A DNA stretch of 64,000 nt from Kitasatospora xanthocidica (GCF_014656195.1 NZ_BNBY01000002.1:94351-158350); one strand, 5' to 3'. Numbered from the stretch's first letter, positions 7,305 through 19,819 are shown. The notes: a model not told the origin generated them from the sequence alone. Program-made: numbers and translations.

Positions 7305-9044
7305 ATGAGTCGGCGTACGTTCCTCACGGGTACGTCGGTGGCCGCCGCGTGGTCGGCCTTGTCGCTCGGCGGCGCCCAGTTCGCCTCGGCCGCGACGCGC
7401 GACCAGGCGCTGGCGACCACGGCCGCGCGGGCGGTCGGAGTCACCGGGACGACGCTGGAGCAGGTGGCCACGCCGGTCGGCACCGGCGGCTACAAGCGGC
7501 TGACGGCCGGCCCCGGCTGGCCGCTGGTGGTGCGCGGCGACCTGGCGGCGCCGGGTGCCGGGCGGGACGACCGCCGCACCGGGCTGGCCAGCTTCGTCCA
7601 GTTCAGCGACCTGCACCTGGTGGACACCGAGTCCCCGGTGCGCTTCGAGTACCTGGCCAGATTCACCGGCAGCGCGTACCGGCCGCAGGAGGCCCTGAAC
7701 GCCCGGGGTGTCTCGGCCCTCGTCGAGCGGGTCAACTCGCTCGCCGGCGGCCCCTACACCGGAATGCCGTTCAGCATGGTGATGGCCACCGGCGACAACA
7801 CCGACAACCACGAGCTCGCCGAACTCGACTGGTACCTCAAGGTCATGGGCGGTGGCCGCCTGGCCCAGAACACCGGTGACCCGAACCGCTACGAGGGTGT
7901 GCAGAACTCCGGCAACGCGGCCTACTGGAACCCCGAACTCTCCTACGGCGACGGCTACAAGGCCAAGGGCTTCCCCCTGGTGCCCGGCTTCCTCTCCGCC
8001 GCCGGCCGCCCCTTCGACGCGCCGGGCCTGCGCACGCCCTGGTACACGACGGTCGGCAACCACGACGACAGCATCGAGGGCACGCTGCCGGACCTCGGCC
8101 TGCTCAACGACCTCTACACGGGCCAGTACAAGCTGGAGGGCTGCGACGACGCCACCGCCGCCCAGCTGACGGACTCGCTGCGCCGCGACCCGGCGGGCGC
8201 CGTACTGCTGCTCGCCAAGCTGATCGCCAGTGGCGAGGCGGTGCGCCGGATCACCCCGGACGAGCGCCGCCGGCCGTTCACGCTCAAGGAGTTCGCCAAG
8301 GCCCACCTGAACCCGGCGGTGACCGGCTCCGGCCCGTACGGGCACGGCTTCACCTCGGACATGGTGAGCAGCGGCAAGCTCTACTACAGCTTCCGCATCT
8401 CGGAGAAGGTGCTCGGCATCAGCCTGGACACCACCAACCAGGCCGGGTTCGCGGACGGTTCGCTGGGCACCGCTCAACTGCGCTGGCTGGAGAAGCAGTT
8501 GCAGGCGCACAGCGGCCACTGGTACGACGCCGACGGGCGCCGGGTGACGGGCGGCAGCACGGACGACGTGATCCTGCTGTTCAGCCACCACACCAGCACC
8601 TCGATGGGCAACCTGCTGCCGGACCCGCGGAACATCTTCGAGAAGCGGCACGACGGCAACGAACTGGTGGCGCTGCTGCAGCGCTACCCGAACGTGGTCG
8701 CCTGGGTGAACGGGCACACCCACATGAACAAGATCACGCCGCACGGCCACGCGGTGCCGGAGCGGGCGTTCTGGGAGATCAACACCGCCTCGCACATCGA
8801 CTACCCGCAGCACGGCCGGATCATCGAGGTCGTGGACAACGGGGACGGCACGCTCTCGCTGTTCACCACCCTGATCGAGTCCTCCGCGCCGTACGGGACG
8901 GACTTCGGCAGCACCTCGGACGCCAACCTCGCGGCGCTCTACCGCGAGCTGTCGTACAACGACCCGAACGGGCGGCCGGCGGCGCTGCTGGGTGCGGGCG
9001 AGGACCACAACACGGAGCTGCTGGTCACCAAGCCGACCCGGTGA
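7305..9044 (+). CDS. Tat-exported metallophosphoesterase (TIGR03767-like)
   Basis: A 579-residue protein starting MSRRTFLTGTSVAAAW, a twin-arginine signal (S-R-R-T-F-L), with a likely signal-peptidase site after about residue 30 (AQFASAA). Calcineurin-like phosphoesterase motifs follow in order: FSDLHLVD, ATGDNTDNHE, TVGNHDD, LLFSHHTS and WVNGHTHMN. These give the Asp/His ligands of a dinuclear metal centre, so it should hydrolyse phosphoesters outside the membrane. Length and motifs fit the TIGR03767 actinobacterial family; the substrate is unknown. The ATG at 7305 begins the Tat motif; a GTG 7 codons upstream is in frame. Its stop codon is the first base group of heptad array 2. Confidence 0.85.
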   Translation: MSRRTFLTGTSVAAAWSALSLGGAQFASAATRDQALATTAARAVGVTGTTLEQVATPVGTGGYKRLTAGPGWPLVVRGDLAAPGAGRDDRRTGLASFVQFSDLHLVDTESPVRFEYLARFTGSAYRPQEALNARGVSALVERVNSLAGGPYTGMPFSMVMATGDNTDNHELAELDWYLKVMGGGRLAQNTGDPNRYEGVQNSGNAAYWNPELSYGDGYKAKGFPLVPGFLSAAGRPFDAPGLRTPWYTTVGNHDDSIEGTLPDLGLLNDLYTGQYKLEGCDDATAAQLTDSLRRDPAGAVLLLAKLIASGEAVRRITPDERRRPFTLKEFAKAHLNPAVTGSGPYGHGFTSDMVSSGKLYYSFRISEKVLGISLDTTNQAGFADGSLGTAQLRWLEKQLQAHSGHWYDADGRRVTGGSTDDVILLFSHHTSTSMGNLLPDPRNIFEKRHDGNELVALLQRYPNVVAWVNGHTHMNKITPHGHAVPERAFWEINTASHIDYPQHGRIIEVVDNGDGTLSLFTTLIESSAPYGTDFGSTSDANLAALYRELSYNDPNGRPAALLGAGEDHNTELLVTKPTR

Positions 9045-9175
9045 CGGGGGTCGGATGACGGCCGCCGGATGACGGCGAACAGATGACAGAAAACGGATGA
9101 CAGCTGACAGATTTCATCATCTGTCAGCTGTCATCCGTTACTCGTCAGCCGTTGTTCGTCACTCGCCCGCCGTCA
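9043..9175. repeat. Heptad array 2, stop-to-stop between convergent genes
   Basis: This is the clearest member. Ten contiguous left-type heptads run from 9043 to 9112: GACGGGG, GTCGGAT, GACGGCC, GCCGGAT, GACGGCG, AACAGAT, GACAGAA, AACGGAT, GACAGCT, GACAGAT. A TTCATC turn (9113-9118) follows, then right-type heptads from 9119: ATCTGTC, AGCTGTC, ATCCGTT, ACTCGTC, AGCCGTT, GTTCGTC, ACTCGCC, CGCCGTC. The inner 20 bp of each arm (9093-9112 and 9119-9138) pair perfectly. The array begins in the metallophosphoesterase stop (9042-9044) and ends in the cobIJ stop (9173-9175), so it fills the whole gap. Confidence 0.96.
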
Positions 9176-10693
9176 CCCCTCCGGGTAGCGCCGGGGCGTC
9201 CAGACGACCTCCACGCCGCCGCCGCGCTCGACCGCCCGGGTCTGCGAGGAGCCGATCAGCAGGATCGTCCGCATGTCGACCAGCGCCGGGTCCAGCTCGC
9301 CGAGCCGGACGATCCGCACCCGCTCGGTCGGCCCGCCGACGTCGCGCGCCATGACCACCGGGGTCTCCGGCGCCCGGTACTCCAGCAGCAGGTCCCGGGC
9401 GAGGCCGACCTGGGTGGTGCGGGACTGCGAGCCCGGGTTGTACAGCGCCAGCACCAGGTCCGCCTCGGCGGCGGCGCGCAGCCGCTTGGCCACCGCGTCC
9501 CAGGGCTTGAGCCGGTCCGAGAGCGACACCGTCGCGTAGTCGTGCCCGAGCGGGGCGCCGGCCCGGGAGGCGGCCGCGTGGGCGGCGGTCATCCCCGGCA
9601 GGACCCGCACCGGGACGTCCCGGTAGGCCTCCTCGCAGGCGACCTCCAGCACGGCGGTGGCCATCGCGAACACGCCCGGGTCTCCCGAGGAGACCACCGC
9701 GACCCGGTGTCCGCGCCGGGCCAGGTCCAGCGCGTACTCGGCGCGCTCGGACTCCACCTTGTTGTCCGATCCGTGCCGCCGCTGCCCCGGCCGCTCGGGC
9801 ACCCGGGCCAGGTACGTGGTGTAGCCGACCAGGTCGGTGGCCTCGGCCAGCGCGCCGCGCGCCTCGGGGGTGAGCCAGAGCGGTCCGGCCGGTCCGGTGC
9901 CGACCACGGTCACGCTGCCCAGGCCGTCCGACAGCCGGACCTCGGGCACCAGCGGCGCGACCTTGCTCGGCAGCACCGCGACCGAGAAGTACGGCACCGT
10001 CTCCTCGTCGACCTCCGCGAGCGGCGCGATGCGCTCGCCCTCCATGAAGGCCCGCTCGACGTACTGGGCGTCAGCCAGCCGCCCGGCCCGCTCCAGGGCC
10101 CGGCGGACGGTCGGGAAGGTGCGGCCCAGCTTCATGATCACGGCGGAGTCGGCCGACGCGATCCGCGCGGTCAGCTCCTCCTCGGGCAGCGTGCCCGGGA
10201 TGACGGTGAGCGTCTCCTCGGCCTCGGTCAGCGGCTGCCCGAGCCGGGCCGCCGCCGCGCTGACCGAGGTCACGCCGGGCACCACCTCGGTCGGGTAGCG
10301 GTGCGCGAGCCGCTTGTGCATGTGCTGGTACGAGCCGTAGAACAGCGGGTCGCCCTCGGCGAGGACGACCACGTCGCGCCCGGCGTCCAGGTGGGCCGCC
10401 AGCCGCTCGGCGGCCTCCTCGTAGAAGTCGTCCAGCGCGCCGCGGTAGCCGCCCGGGTGGTCGGTGGTCTCGACGGTGAGCGGGTAGACCAGCTTCTCCT
10501 CGATCTGGCCACCCGTCAGGTAGCGTGCGGCGATCGAGCGCGCGATGGAGCGGCCGTGGCGGGCGCTGTGGTACGCCACCACGTCGGCCTTGCCGATGAG
10601 TTCGGCGGCGCGGACGGTCACCAGCGACGGATCGCCCGGGCCGAGCCCGACGCCGTAGAGCCGCCCACTGGAAGGCTTCTGATGGTCCGTCAC
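9173..10693 (-). CDS. cobIJ: Precorrin-2 C20-methyltransferase / precorrin-3B C17-methyltransferase fusion
   Basis: A 506-residue bifunctional enzyme. Residues 1-245 are CobI-like ([18 protein letters not shown] and [11 protein letters not shown]), methylating C20 of precorrin-2. Residues about 258-506 are CobJ-like ([28 protein letters not shown] and [12 protein letters not shown]), methylating C17 with ring contraction. Both halves keep the SAM-binding GxGPGD and GDP motifs. The GTG start overlaps the cobH stop (GTGA), so it is the last gene of the cobG-cobH-cobIJ operon. Confidence 0.94.
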   Translation of the reverse strand: MTDHQKPSSGRLYGVGLGPGDPSLVTVRAAELIGKADVVAYHSARHGRSIARSIAARYLTGGQIEEKLVYPLTVETTDHPGGYRGALDDFYEEAAERLAAHLDAGRDVVVLAEGDPLFYGSYQHMHKRLAHRYPTEVVPGVTSVSAAAARLGQPLTEAEETLTVIPGTLPEEELTARIASADSAVIMKLGRTFPTVRRALERAGRLADAQYVERAFMEGERIAPLAEVDEETVPYFSVAVLPSKVAPLVPEVRLSDGLGSVTVVGTGPAGPLWLTPEARGALAEATDLVGYTTYLARVPERPGQRRHGSDNKVESERAEYALDLARRGHRVAVVSSGDPGVFAMATAVLEVACEEAYRDVPVRVLPGMTAAHAAASRAGAPLGHDYATVSLSDRLKPWDAVAKRLRAAAEADLVLALYNPGSQSRTTQVGLARDLLLEYRAPETPVVMARDVGGPTERVRIVRLGELDPALVDMRTILLIGSSQTRAVERGGGVEVVWTPRRYPEG

Positions 10694-11316
10694 TCTTCTT
10701 CGCTCGCAATCGCGTTGACGGCGGCGGCGGCCATCGCACTGCCGCCGCGCCGGCCGCGCACCACCAGGTGCTCCAGGCCGGACGGGTGCTCGGCCAGGGC
10801 CTGCTTGGACTCGGCGGCGCCGATGAAGCCGACCGGGACGCCGATCACCGCGGCCGGGCGCGGCGCGCCCGCCTCGATCATCTCCAGCAGCCGGAACAGC
10901 GAGGTCGGCGCGTTGCCGACGGCGACCACCGCGCCGTCCAGCCGGGGCAGCCACAGCTCCATGGCCGCGGCGCTGCGGGTGTTGCCCATCGCCCGGGCGA
11001 GTTCGGGCACCGACGGGTCGGTGAGGGTGCAGATCACCTCGTTGTCGGCGGGCAGCCGCTTGCGGGTCACGCCGCTCGCGACCATGTTGACGTCGCAGAG
11101 GATCGGCGCGCCCGCGTGCAGTGCGGCGCGCGCGGAGGCGACCACGCCGGGCGAGTACACCAGGTCCTCGACCAGGTCGACCATCCCGCAGGCGTGGATC
11201 ATCCGCACCGCGACCTGGGAGACGTCCGCCGGGAGGGCGGCCAGATCGGCCTCCGCGCGGATGGTGGCAAAGGACTGGCGGTAGATGGACGCGCCGTCCT
11301 TCTCGTACTCGATCAC
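10690..11316 (-). CDS. cobH: Precorrin-8X methylmutase
   Basis: A 208-residue CobH/CbiC enzyme that moves the methyl group from C11 to C12, turning precorrin-8X into hydrogenobyrinic acid. It begins [19 protein letters not shown]. The catalytic His is residue 41 in [23 protein letters not shown] and [14 protein letters not shown] are other family motifs. AGGAGG lies 8 bp before the GTG, which overlaps the cobG stop. Length is as expected. Confidence 0.94.
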   Translation of the reverse strand: MIEYEKDGASIYRQSFATIRAEADLAALPADVSQVAVRMIHACGMVDLVEDLVYSPGVVASARAALHAGAPILCDVNMVASGVTRKRLPADNEVICTLTDPSVPELARAMGNTRSAAAMELWLPRLDGAVVAVGNAPTSLFRLLEMIEAGAPRPAAVIGVPVGFIGAAESKQALAEHPSGLEHLVVRGRRGGSAMAAAAVNAIASEEE

Positions 11317-12713
11317 TTCGTGGTCCTCCTGGCCTCGGCGACCGCCTCGGCCATCTCCTCGTTCGTCACCTCGGCGGCCTCGGGGACGGCCGCCGGTCCG
11401 TTCACCGTCACCCGGTAGCCGCGCCCAGTGGCGAGCACGTCCACCCACCGCCCGGCCGGGTGGCCGCAGCGCCGTTCACAACCCGACCAGTGGACGGGAA
11501 GCACGTCGAAAACCCCGCCAGGGGCGGGCCCGTCACCAACCGGCAGAGCACCCCCGGGCCCGTCGCCCACCGGCCGGCCGCCGGCGTCCAGCGCCCGGGC
11601 CGCGTCGGAGCGGACGTCGGCGAGCGACTTGGCGCACCCCGGCAGCCCGGTGCAGGCGGTGGCCCGCTCCCAGGGCGAGCCCGGCTCGGTACGGAACCCG
11701 GCCTCGGCGAGCCCGGGCAGCAGGTCGGCCGGGGCGCCGGGCAGGACCGCCCCGCGCCAGGGCGTCAGTCGCACGTCACCGGCGGAGGCGGCGACCAGCG
11801 CCCGCCACTGCGCGGCGCTCGCCCGGCCGAAGCGCAGGCCCACCGAGAGCCCGCCCGGCAGCGCGCCCACGGCGGGCGCCGCACCGGTGAAGGCGGGCAG
11901 CGGCACCGGGCCGGCCGGCAGCAGGTCGGGGGCGTCGCGCAGGTGCCAGGCCTTGCGCCCGTTCGCGCGCAGCGCGTCCAGGAAGGAGCGGGCCGCGTCC
12001 AGTACGGCCGTCACCTCCCGCCCGGCCTCGACCTGGTGTCCGTGGTCGGCACGGCCGAGCCGCAGCACAGCCGGCCGGTCCCGGTCCGAGGCCTCACCCC
12101 GGTCGCTGCCCCGGTCCGCGCCGCCGGCCCGCGAGCCTGCGATCAATGTCACATCGGCGTCGAGCGCGGCGACGTCGCCCCGCCCGTCGTCCAGCGCGAA
12201 GAGGAACTTGCCGGAGAGCCCGGCCGCCCAGTCGCTCGCGCACAGCCGCGCGTCCAGGTCCCGTACCCAGGCCTGGACATCGGCGCTCGCGGCGGAATCC
12301 AGGCCCGCCAGCGGCGAGGCGACGATGTTGCGGACCCGCTCGTGGGTGTCCGAGGGCAGCAGGCCGACGGCGCGCAGCCGCTCGGCGAGGTCCGCCGCGC
12401 AGTGCGGGGCCAGGCCGCGCAGTTGGACGTTGCCGCGCGAGGTCGTCTCCAGCCAACCGTCGCCCAGGACCTCCGCGGCCTCCGCCAGCGCGAGCGCCTG
12501 ACGGTCCGTCAACAGACCCCCGGGCAGGCGGATCCGGGCCAGGGAGCCGTCGTCGGCCGGGTGCAGACGCAGCGCGCCCGGGCAGGCGTCCGCGCGCCCC
12601 CGGTCGGGCACCTCCCGGTCGGGTACGGCAGCGCCCGGCGCGGTGGCGTCGGGTGTCGGTGGCATGGCCGCGAGCATACAGATGATCCGATCGGTTGCCT
12701 CCGTCCGCTGCAT
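11313..12713 (-). CDS. cobG: Precorrin-3B synthase (nitrite/sulfite-reductase fold)
   Basis: CobG uses O2, a 4Fe-4S cluster and a non-haem iron to convert precorrin-3A to precorrin-3B in the aerobic pathway. [21 protein letters not shown] near the N-terminus and [12 protein letters not shown] are family motifs. Cluster ligands appear as C-x5-C ([10 protein letters not shown]) and C-x3-C (GCERRCGHP). A Gly/Asp/Arg-rich insertion is present mid-protein. The start is uncertain: ATG 12713 has GGAG 4 nt upstream, while ATGs at 12677 and 12665 are also possible and lack a clear Shine-Dalgarno. It is first of cobG-cobH-cobIJ and divergent from the cobN riboswitch. Confidence 0.88.
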   Translation of the reverse strand: MQRTEATDRIICMLAAMPPTPDATAPGAAVPDREVPDRGRADACPGALRLHPADDGSLARIRLPGGLLTDRQALALAEAAEVLGDGWLETTSRGNVQLRGLAPHCAADLAERLRAVGLLPSDTHERVRNIVASPLAGLDSAASADVQAWVRDLDARLCASDWAAGLSGKFLFALDDGRGDVAALDADVTLIAGSRAGGADRGSDRGEASDRDRPAVLRLGRADHGHQVEAGREVTAVLDAARSFLDALRANGRKAWHLRDAPDLLPAGPVPLPAFTGAAPAVGALPGGLSVGLRFGRASAAQWRALVAASAGDVRLTPWRGAVLPGAPADLLPGLAEAGFRTEPGSPWERATACTGLPGCAKSLADVRSDAARALDAGGRPVGDGPGGALPVGDGPAPGGVFDVLPVHWSGCERRCGHPAGRWVDVLATGRGYRVTVNGPAAVPEAAEVTNEEMAEAVAEARRTTK

Positions 12714-12890
12714 CACACTCCGGCGCACCCGCCGCACGCGCCGGGCGGCCGTCCCGGGCAGCTGTCCCGGCGTCCCCGGTCGGCGGTCTCGGCGTCCGGG
12801 GGCGGCTGTCCCGGCCGTCCGGGGCGGTGCGCCGGGCCGCCCGGAGCCCGCGGCCGAAAGCTCACTCTCCCCCAGGTCAGCCGTACCCCG

Positions 12891-12927
12891 TACGATGCAG
12901 GGCGGACGGTCCCGGCGGACCGTCCGC
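12891..12927 (+). promoter_or_regulatory. Candidate -10 and 5'-terminal hairpin of the cobN transcript
   Basis: TACGAT (12891-12896) fits a TAnnnT -10 box. A perfect 11-bp stem (GCGGACGGTCC / GGACCGTCCGC, loop CGGC, 12902-12927) follows at about the expected transcription start. It would sit at the very 5' end of the mRNA, just before the riboswitch, and could protect the leader. No clear -35 was found. Confidence 0.45.
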
Positions 12928-12929
12928 AC

Positions 12930-13045
12930 GCCAGCGACGGCGCAGGGGAGGAAACCGGTGCAAGCCCGGTGCGGTCCCGCCACTGTGACCGCGGTTCACC
13001 GGGAGACCGGCCGGCCGCGGGAGCCAGGAACTCCTGCCGTCCTCC
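12930..13045 (+). promoter_or_regulatory. Cobalamin riboswitch
   Basis: It carries the conserved AGGGGAGGAAACCGGTG, a CAAGCCCGGTGCGGTCCC segment, the B12 box GCCACTGTGACC, and the closing GAGCCAGGAACTCCTGCC. P1 is formed by GACGGC (12936-12941) and GCCGTC (13036-13041). It precedes the small ORF at 13081 and cobN, so these should be shut off when adenosylcobalamin is plentiful. Given the short distance, control is probably at translation initiation of the small ORF, whose AGGAAGG site lies about 25 nt beyond P1. Confidence 0.95.
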
Positions 13046-13080
13046 ACCGGCCCGGGGCGCGGACCCCGAGGAAGGCAGAA

Positions 13081-13349
13081 ATGCACCAGCGCTGTCGCAT
13101 GCCCGCGCACGCTTCCACGGCTGTCCGCACGGACGCTCCGGCCGCCCCGGCCGTCGTCCGGACCGCACCGGCCGTCACTCCGGCCGCCCGGTCCCGTACC
13201 CGGACCGCCGAGGCCGACGTCACGGCCGTCCCGGCCCGCACCAGGGCCACGGTCCAGGCTCGCACCAAGGCCGTCCCGGCCCGCACGACGGCCACCCCGG
13301 CCGATTCCACGGCCGTCCTGGCCATCCACGAGGCCGGGAGGGCCTACGC

Positions 13350-13353
<4 letters not shown>
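13081..13353 (+). CDS. Small Ala/Thr/Val/Pro-rich protein between cobalamin riboswitch and cobN
   Basis: A 90-residue ORF starting MHQRCRMPAHAST with a strong Shine-Dalgarno (AGGAAGG, 7 nt before the ATG) and strongly GC-biased third codon positions, so it is probably translated. The rest is low complexity (Ala, Thr, Val, Arg, Pro) made of imperfect short repeats, with no recognisable domain, signal peptide or membrane helix. The stop overlaps the cobN start (ATGA), so ribosomes finishing it would feed cobN. It may be a leader ORF that transmits the riboswitch's decision. I recognise no family; it does not resemble CbtB. Confidence 0.6.
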
Positions 13354-16976
<3,623 letters not shown>

Positions 16977-17048
16977 GCCGGCTGCCCGGACGGGCGCTCG
17001 GGCTGCTGCTCGGGCTGCTGCTCGGACGGGGGGCTCGGACGGGGGGCT

Positions 17049-17075
17049 CGGACGGTCGCTCGCATCGACCGTCCG
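17049..17075 (+). terminator. Hairpin downstream of cobN
   Basis: CGGACGGTCG-CTCGCAT-CGACCGTCCG is a perfect 10-bp stem with a 7-nt loop, 72 bp after the cobN stop. The 16977-17208 gap also has short tandem repeats (GGGCTGCTGCTC and GGACGGGGGGCTC, two copies each). A 16-bp direct repeat, CCGGGCACCCGTTCGA, occurs at 17073-17088 and 17098-17113. Confidence 0.65.
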
Positions 17076-17208
17076 GGCACCCGTTCGAGCCGGTCGCCCG
17101 GGCACCCGTTCGAAAGGTGGGCCTCCATCTCACTGTTGGTGTTCCCGTAGTCCATTCGGGTGACGGGAGCACTGGTGGCCCACGCCGTCCGGGCGGACAA
17201 TACGGGGC

Positions 17209-18801
17209 ATGTCGCGGCGCACCGGTCCCACCAGTCCAGCCCTGAGCACGCCTCCCGCGGACCACGCGGAGGGAGCGGAGCGAACCGGGCCACGGGAGCC
17301 GCGCGCGCCGCACCGGTACCGGGCCCGGCTCGGGGCGCTCGCGGCCGGGGCGGTACCGGTGCTCGCCTTCCCGGCACCCGGGCAGGCCTGGCTGGCGTGG
17401 ATCGCGCTCGTCCCCGGGCTGCTGCTGATGCAGCGGGCGCCCGGGGGGCGGGAGGCCGCCGTCCGCGGCTGGTGGTTCGGGGCCGGGTTCATCCTGACCG
17501 CGATGTACTGGCTGGTGCCGTCCATCGGCCCCGGGCTCCCGGTGCTCGCGGTGCTGTTCGGGGCGCTCCAGGGCGCCGTCGGGTACACCGTGCACCGGCT
17601 GCTGCGCCCGCCGCTGACCACCCGTCGGGCGCTGCTCGCGCTGCTGGTCGTCCCCGCGGTCTGGGTGTCGGCCGAGTACGCGCGCTCCTGGCCGGCCCTC
17701 GGCGGGCCGTGGGCGCTGCTCGGCGCCACCCAGTGGCAGCACCCCGCCGTCCTCGGACTGGCCTCGGCGGGCGGGATCTGGCTGGTCAGCGCGGCGGTCG
17801 CGACGGTGAACACCGGGGTCCTGATCGCGCTGACCGCGGTGCACTGGCGGCCACGGGCGATCGCGGCCTCGGCCGCGGTGCTCGCGCTGGCCGCCGGCCC
17901 GGCGCTGTTCGCCCTGCGCGAGGCGCCGACCGGGGCGGGGGCCGTCACGGTGGCGCTCGTCCAGCCCGGCATCGTGGAGGACCCGCAGGCCCGGTTCGAC
18001 GCGAGCGCGCGGACCACCGCCGCCCTGGTCGGCCAGCGGATCGACCTCGTGGTGTGGGGCGAGAGCAGCACCACCGCCGACCTGGACCACGACCCGGCCG
18101 CGCTCGACGTGCTGCGCGACCTCGCCGCCACCACCGGTGCCCAGGTCATCGCCGGGGAGGACGCCCGCAAGGCCGACGGACGGATCTCCAAGGACGCCGT
18201 ACTGGTCTCCCCGGCGGGCGTGGTGGACCGCTACCGCAAGATCCGGCTGGTGCCCTTCGGCGAGTACATCCCGCTGCGGCCGGCGCTCGGCTGGATCGCC
18301 GGGGTCAGCCGGGCAGCGGGCGAGAACCGGGCGCCCGGCACCGCGTTCCACCTGCTGCCGACCGTCGACCGGACGGGAGCGCCGCTGCCGGTCGGGGCGC
18401 TGATCTGCTTCGAGTCGGCCTTCCCCGACATGGCCCGCACCGCCGCGCGGGACGGCGCCCGGGTGCTGGTCTACCAGTCCTCGACCTCGACCTTCCAGCG
18501 CACCTGGGCCCCCGAGCAGCACGTCTCGCTGGCCGCGATCCGGGCCGCCGAGACCGGGCGGCCCGCCGTCCAGGCCTCGCTGACCGGGGTGTCGGCGGCC
18601 TTCGACGCCCAGGGCCGGGAACTCGCCCGGCTCGGCACCGACAGCACCGGCGCGCTGACCGTCCGGCTGCCGCTCACCGCGCCCGGGACGCTGACCTGGT
18701 ACGACCGCGTCGGCGACGTGGTCCCGGCCGGGGCCCTGCTGATCACGGCGGGGGCGGCGGTGGCGTCGGTGGGCGCCGCGCGGCGCACGGCGCTCGGCTG
18801 A
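17209..18801 (+). CDS. lnt: Apolipoprotein N-acyltransferase
   Basis: A 530-residue polytopic membrane protein with an N-terminal hydrophobic domain (about residues 38-235, some six to seven helices) and a C-terminal nitrilase-like domain. It adds the third acyl chain to the N-terminal Cys of lipoproteins. The catalytic triad is present: Glu285 (VVWGESS), Lys344 (RYRKIRLVPFGEY) and Cys400 (LICFESAFPDM). Positions fit Lnt of other actinobacteria. The ATG follows GACAATACGGGGC without a Shine-Dalgarno, so the transcript may be leaderless. The GH16 lipoprotein at 32766-33695 is a likely substrate. Confidence 0.9.
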   Translation: MSRRTGPTSPALSTPPADHAEGAERTGPREPRAPHRYRARLGALAAGAVPVLAFPAPGQAWLAWIALVPGLLLMQRAPGGREAAVRGWWFGAGFILTAMYWLVPSIGPGLPVLAVLFGALQGAVGYTVHRLLRPPLTTRRALLALLVVPAVWVSAEYARSWPALGGPWALLGATQWQHPAVLGLASAGGIWLVSAAVATVNTGVLIALTAVHWRPRAIAASAAVLALAAGPALFALREAPTGAGAVTVALVQPGIVEDPQARFDASARTTAALVGQRIDLVVWGESSTTADLDHDPAALDVLRDLAATTGAQVIAGEDARKADGRISKDAVLVSPAGVVDRYRKIRLVPFGEYIPLRPALGWIAGVSRAAGENRAPGTAFHLLPTVDRTGAPLPVGALICFESAFPDMARTAARDGARVLVYQSSTSTFQRTWAPEQHVSLAAIRAAETGRPAVQASLTGVSAAFDAQGRELARLGTDSTGALTVRLPLTAPGTLTWYDRVGDVVPAGALLITAGAAVASVGAARRTALG

Positions 18802-18830
18802 GCCGTCCCGTCGGGCGCCCGGCTCTCCGA

Positions 18831-19595
18831 TCAGCCCTCCGCAGGGACGCTGTAGACGCCGAAGGCGGCGCCCTGGGGATCGCGCAGCACGGCGATCCGC
18901 CGTCCGCCCTGCATGGAGTAGGCGGGCATCTGCACGCCCCCGCCGAGGGCCACCGCCCGCTCGACGGTGTTGTCGACGTCGGCGACCGAGAAGTACGGCA
19001 GCCAGTGCGGCGGCACCTCCGCCGGGAAGCCCTCGCCCATCACCAGCATGCCGCCGAAGTCCCGGCCGCCCAGGCCCCACTGGGTGTAGCGCTCGGAGGG
19101 GGCGACGGACCAGCCGAAGACCGCCGGGTAGAACGCGGTCGAGCCCGCCGGGTCGCGGGTGAGCAGCTCCACCCAGCCGAGCGAGCCGGGCTCGTTGAAC
19201 ATCCCGGAGCCCTCGAAGGCGCGGGGCTGCCAGAGGATGAAGACCGCGTGGGAGCGGTCGGCGGCCACCGCGAAGCGGCCCTGGTCCAGCAGGTCGGTGG
19301 GCTCCTTGAGGATGCTGCCGCCGGCTTCCTCGATCCGCGCAGCGGTGGCGTCGGCGTCGGCGACCGCGAAGCTGACCGTCCAGGCCGTCGGCTGCCGTGA
19401 CGCGTAGCGCGGGGTGATCGCGGCGACCGGCGCGTCCGCCACGAGCATCCGGACGTAGTCGCCGTCCCCGGGGCGGGCGCCGTCGTCCTCGCGCCAGCCG
19501 AACAGCTCGCGGTAGAAGGCCCGGGCGGCGGCCGGGTCGGAGGTGCCCAGTTCGACCCAGCAGGGGCCGTCGGTGGTCACGGAGGTCTGCTTCAT
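18831..19595 (-). CDS. VOC family (glyoxalase/bleomycin-resistance fold) protein, two-domain
   Basis: A 254-residue protein with two vicinal-oxygen-chelate modules. The first (residues 8-120) starts PCWVELGTSDPAAARAFYRELFGW, the second (residues 135-250) LGWVELLTRDPAGSTAFYPAVFGW; each ends with a typical RDP or WQP-type segment. Tandem VOC proteins bind a metal or a small ligand; the substrate is not evident. It is convergent with lnt and 29 bp away. Heptad array 3 lies upstream, so its promoter must lie in 19596-19713. Confidence 0.82.
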   Translation of the reverse strand: MKQTSVTTDGPCWVELGTSDPAAARAFYRELFGWREDDGARPGDGDYVRMLVADAPVAAITPRYASRQPTAWTVSFAVADADATAARIEEAGGSILKEPTDLLDQGRFAVAADRSHAVFILWQPRAFEGSGMFNEPGSLGWVELLTRDPAGSTAFYPAVFGWSVAPSERYTQWGLGGRDFGGMLVMGEGFPAEVPPHWLPYFSVADVDNTVERAVALGGGVQMPAYSMQGGRRIAVLRDPQGAAFGVYSVPAEG

Positions 19596-19713
19596 GGATT
19601 CGGTTCTCCAGCTCGGTCTCGGCCCCCGGGCCCTCCCCGCCCAGGATGCGGGGCGGGGAGGGCCGGGGGCGGACGCTGGTGGGCCGAACGGGGCGGCGGA
19701 ACGGGGGCGGGAG

Positions 19714-19819
19714 AACGGATGACAGATGACAGATGACAGATGACAGATGATGAAATCTGTCATCTGTCATCTGTTACCCGTCATCTGTTACCCCGTCACC
19801 CGTCACCCGTCGCCCGTCA
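19714..19819. repeat. Heptad array 3
   Basis: AACGGAT and four identical GACAGAT units (19714-19748) lead to a GATGAA turn. Right-type units follow: ATCTGTC twice, ATCTGTT, ACCCGTC, ATCTGTT, an 8-bp ACCCCGTC, ACCCGTC twice and GCCCGTC, ending in the stop codon of the AraC-like gene (19817-19819). The inner 20 bp of each arm pair perfectly. Unlike most other arrays it lies between two genes of the same (minus) orientation: the 3' end of the AraC-like gene and the 5' flank of the VOC gene. Confidence 0.95.

Noticed and set aside
13080..13349. A His/Gly/Arg/Pro-rich open stretch in frame with cobN, looking like a metal-binding N-terminal extension
   Set aside because: No ATG, GTG or TTG start lies in that frame after the riboswitch. 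The overlapping +1 frame has a start, a strong Shine-Dalgarno and GC-rich wobble positions, so the His-rich reading is a shadow.
17073..17113. 16-bp direct repeat after cobN, considered as an attachment site
   Set aside because: The copies are only 25 bp apart, with no integrase, tRNA or mobile gene nearby; short duplication is enough to explain it.
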